From Apostichopus japonicus (Eukaryota; Echinodermata; Holothuroidea; Aspidochirotida; Stichopodidae), in the NCBI RefSeq assembly GCF_037975245.1, contig NC_092574.1, positions 2,017,001-2,081,000 on the forward strand: a DNA stretch of 64,000 nt, read 5' to 3'. Below the pieces are notes generated by a model. It saw only the letters and a list, made by a program, of their open reading frames with translations. It was not told the origin of the DNA and searched no databases. Numbering within the stretch: the first letter of the stretch is position 1; the number at the start of each line of letters is the position of its first letter. The translations under genes and the position numbers were made by a program. Shown piece by piece: positions 62,701 to 64,000 of the stretch.

Positions 62701-63793
62701 GTGCTTGTTTGATAGTACACGTACCCTTTTGGCAATAGGCCTACGAATAATCCGTGGTGAACATGATTTGTTTTAAATGTGCTACGTGATTAGTTCGTGT
62801 TGATTCTTAAAATTCTTATGCTCTTTGAATAGGTTTTTACGAAGAAACAACTAAGTACTTGGATACTTATTGGAAAATAGTATACAACCTTTTGTATATC
62901 AAAACTATTTGTCTTAAAAGAGTTATTTGGAAAATCAGCTGTATATATTTTGCGCCCGTTACTACATACGTTCGCTTAAACACATTATTTTTGTTTCTAT
63001 TTTTGAATCAGTCCTTTGATAACTGCAACATTTTACTATTTGTTCCCGGCTATGCTACTGAATGGTCACTTTTCGGTATACACATTTTGCATGATTGTGT
63101 TCCTACACAAATGATAGACTTATGATACATGGTCTTTTCTTAACTATTGTAATAAATTTGGCTTTCTTGGAGGATTCCAACATCTCGAATGTAGCATTCA
63201 CACTCCTCGATTGGGACACAGTCCTCCCCGTCCATCAAGAAGTTTCCTGGCGGGCAAAAGCAAGTTTCAGGTTCCTCACAATTACCATGGCAACCGAAAG
63301 GGTCTGAACAAGTTCCATGACAGCTACAGTTTCCAAACACCATGTTCATTGGACACTGAATTTGCGTAGAAAGAGCGATTTCCTGAGATGGTGCTGAAAT
63401 GTATAGATTTGAGGGGAAATAGATGGACGAGATTTATAAGTTAATGGTCAGCTTTGTAGGAAAGTTGTGTTTTTTGACATACCGGGGACGCCTGGGTACG
63501 TCATACTTACTATGGTTGGCATATGCTAATATTTTCTGCTCTGAAATGTGATGGCTATCTCCGATTGCTATCATGCCTTTAAAGGGAGTAAAGACTCGCG
63601 CACAAAGAAACGTCTGATGCCGGTAATCTGATCTAGTCTCGAATGAGGTGTAACAGAAGTGTTAGACACCACCATTGATCCCAGAAAATACACACACAGC
63701 ATGCTACCGTCGGTAATTAGACACTAGTGTACAGTCAGTACATGCAGCTACGGTCAATACCCACAACACAGTGAACATAGCAGCGAGGGACAT
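59536..63793 (-). CDS. Secreted fibrinogen-related protein with TIL and EGF domains, 5 exons
   Basis: Exons (minus strand, 5' to 3'): 63793-63733, 63393-63182, 62418-62110, 61647-61380, 59789-59536. They sum to 1104 nt, or 367 residues and a stop, with phases matching throughout. Residues 1-20: hydrophobic signal peptide. About 34-88: ten-cysteine TIL-like domain. About 100-138: cysteine-rich spacer and an EGF-like domain (CSNYASC...CSCNDGYYGDGLTC). About 143-365: fibrinogen C-terminal domain with DCDDYRNAGF, YCDMDTSGGGWT, VFQRRIDGS and the calcium-site region DRDNGEH. Such proteins are extracellular lectin-like or adhesive; in invertebrates many act in innate recognition. Ligand cannot be told from sequence. 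The first two donors are weak (see exon entries). Confidence 0.88.
59790..61379 (-). other. Intron 4 of the fibrinogen-related gene
   Basis: AT-rich, with a C/A run near 59925, an AG run near 60598 and a TG-rich tract near 60945-60985. The plus-strand frame at 60260-60583 has no family likeness. Confidence 0.6.
61380..61647 (-). CDS. Fibrinogen-domain exon 4
   Basis: Acceptor TTTTTAAG, donor GCAG|GTATGT. Encodes VFQRRIDGSVDFYLNWSDYK, then EGFGNVDHEHWLGNDKLHLL and NYYAEYELFRIANEDNLYRL. The order and spacing are typical of the fibrinogen C-terminal domain. Confidence 0.96.
61861..61899 (-). ncRNA. Degenerate hammerhead-ribozyme-like motif
   Basis: Same layout as 6106-6144 (GCCT stem I, GATCC hairpin stem II, GAAA, ACGTC, AGGC), but the core reads CGGAAGA in place of CTGAAGA, so the invariant U is lost. 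Probably an inactive Penelope-type relic, in intron 3 of the fibrinogen-related gene and on its transcribed strand. Confidence 0.65.
62110..62418 (-). CDS. Exon 3: cysteine-rich segment, EGF-like domain, start of fibrinogen domain
   Basis: Acceptor CCCTTTTCAG, donor ACG|GTATGA; phase 0 both sides, 103 codons. PGKFFVNNDCTQRCNCTLGN begins it, then CDHEYRCSNYASCQPDNGSN and ICSCNDGYYGDGLTC (EGF-like), then LDCDDYRNAGFTENGTYIF and FEVYCDMDTSGGGWT. Confidence 0.93.
63182..63393 (-). CDS. Exon 2: TIL-like domain
   Basis: Acceptor ACATTTCAG. Encodes QCPMNMVFGNCSCHGTCSDP, FGCHGNCEEPETCFCPPGNF and LMDGEDCVPIEECECYIRD. The cysteine spacing with CxCPPG and CVPxEECxC is typical of trypsin-inhibitor-like domains. 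The phase-compatible donor GAT|GTTGGA is weak. Reading through gives 14 more residues (VGILQESQIYYNS) and a stop at 63140. Confidence 0.8.
63733..63793 (-). CDS. Exon 1: signal peptide
   Basis: ATG at 63793. MSLAAMFTVLWVLTVAACTD is a good signal peptide. Two phase-compatible donors are possible (GACT|GTACAC after 63733, or GCAT|GTACTG nine bases earlier); both are weak. The frame stays open a few codons beyond, to a stop, so an intron is required here. Confidence 0.6.
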
Positions 63794-64000
63794 CTCAGCA
63801 GGGAGTTTTTTTTTATGGAATTGCCTGATCCCAGGTCCAGATAAAAGATAAAAAGGTATCACGTTTCACTACTGTCTGCATTTTGTAGCGACAAGAAGAA
63901 AAGTTCACTTGCAAGCAACGGAAAGTTAATCTTTTTTACCAGAGGGCGGCACGTGGTTTGGGGCGAGTCTTCAATGCCTTTAAGGACGTTTTCTGTCACA

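Overview
This is a stretch of animal nuclear genome: AT-rich, intron-rich, full of microsatellites and layered transposons. Nothing looks bacterial or organellar. The gene content (an invertebrate CLCA gene and a secreted fibrinogen-related protein with TIL and EGF modules), a sea-urchin-TU-like foldback element and the many hAT relics suggest a marine invertebrate deuterostome, most likely an echinoderm. A sea cucumber is my guess, not something the sequence proves.

Two host genes are clear. A CLCA-family gene on the plus strand runs from 17708 to 42550. I resolve 14 exons, all with GT/AG borders and matching phases, summing to 2766 nt (921 codons plus stop). They carry the CLCA metalloprotease-like core, a VWA domain with a complete MIDAS, the beta-sandwich region, the fibronectin-III-like domain and a Thr/Pro-rich tail. 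The signal-peptide exon was not found and probably lies upstream. A fibrinogen-related protein gene on the minus strand runs from 63793 to 59536: five exons, 367 residues, signal peptide, TIL-type cysteine-rich domain, EGF-like domain and fibrinogen C-terminal domain.

Layout. 1-9660: no host gene; a diverged duplication, hAT-type elements (3612-3982; 4738-5744 with a nested one at 4915-5404), and a Penelope-like 3' remnant with a hammerhead-ribozyme-like motif (6106-6144). 9711-10094: a very long (CAT)n tract. 11000-16650: a tandem array of about 374 bp units broken by an hAT-like insertion (11378-13038, itself holding another at 11951-12609) and by a 2.8 kb TIR element (13772-16582) that carries a small spliced gene. 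17708-42550: the CLCA gene. Its 11.8 kb intron 8 is almost wholly explained by one TIR element (about 23695-34962) that contains another (24424-30022) carrying minus-strand coding exons. 42551-50360: intergenic, with a LINE 3' fragment and one hAT element. 50368-51886: a foldback element with 75 bp terminal inverted repeats and arrays of CTTAAG-centred palindromes around a central ORF. 52000-58420: microsatellites, SINE and LINE tails, and another hAT element (54111-55595). 59536-63793: the fibrinogen-related gene.

The most interesting material is mobile. Three elements with CAC...AAAAA termini and motif-rich subterminal arrays share one architecture, and two of them carry non-transposase spliced genes. 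The other highlights are the palindrome-array foldback element and the hammerhead motifs. The two host genes look functionally unrelated to each other.
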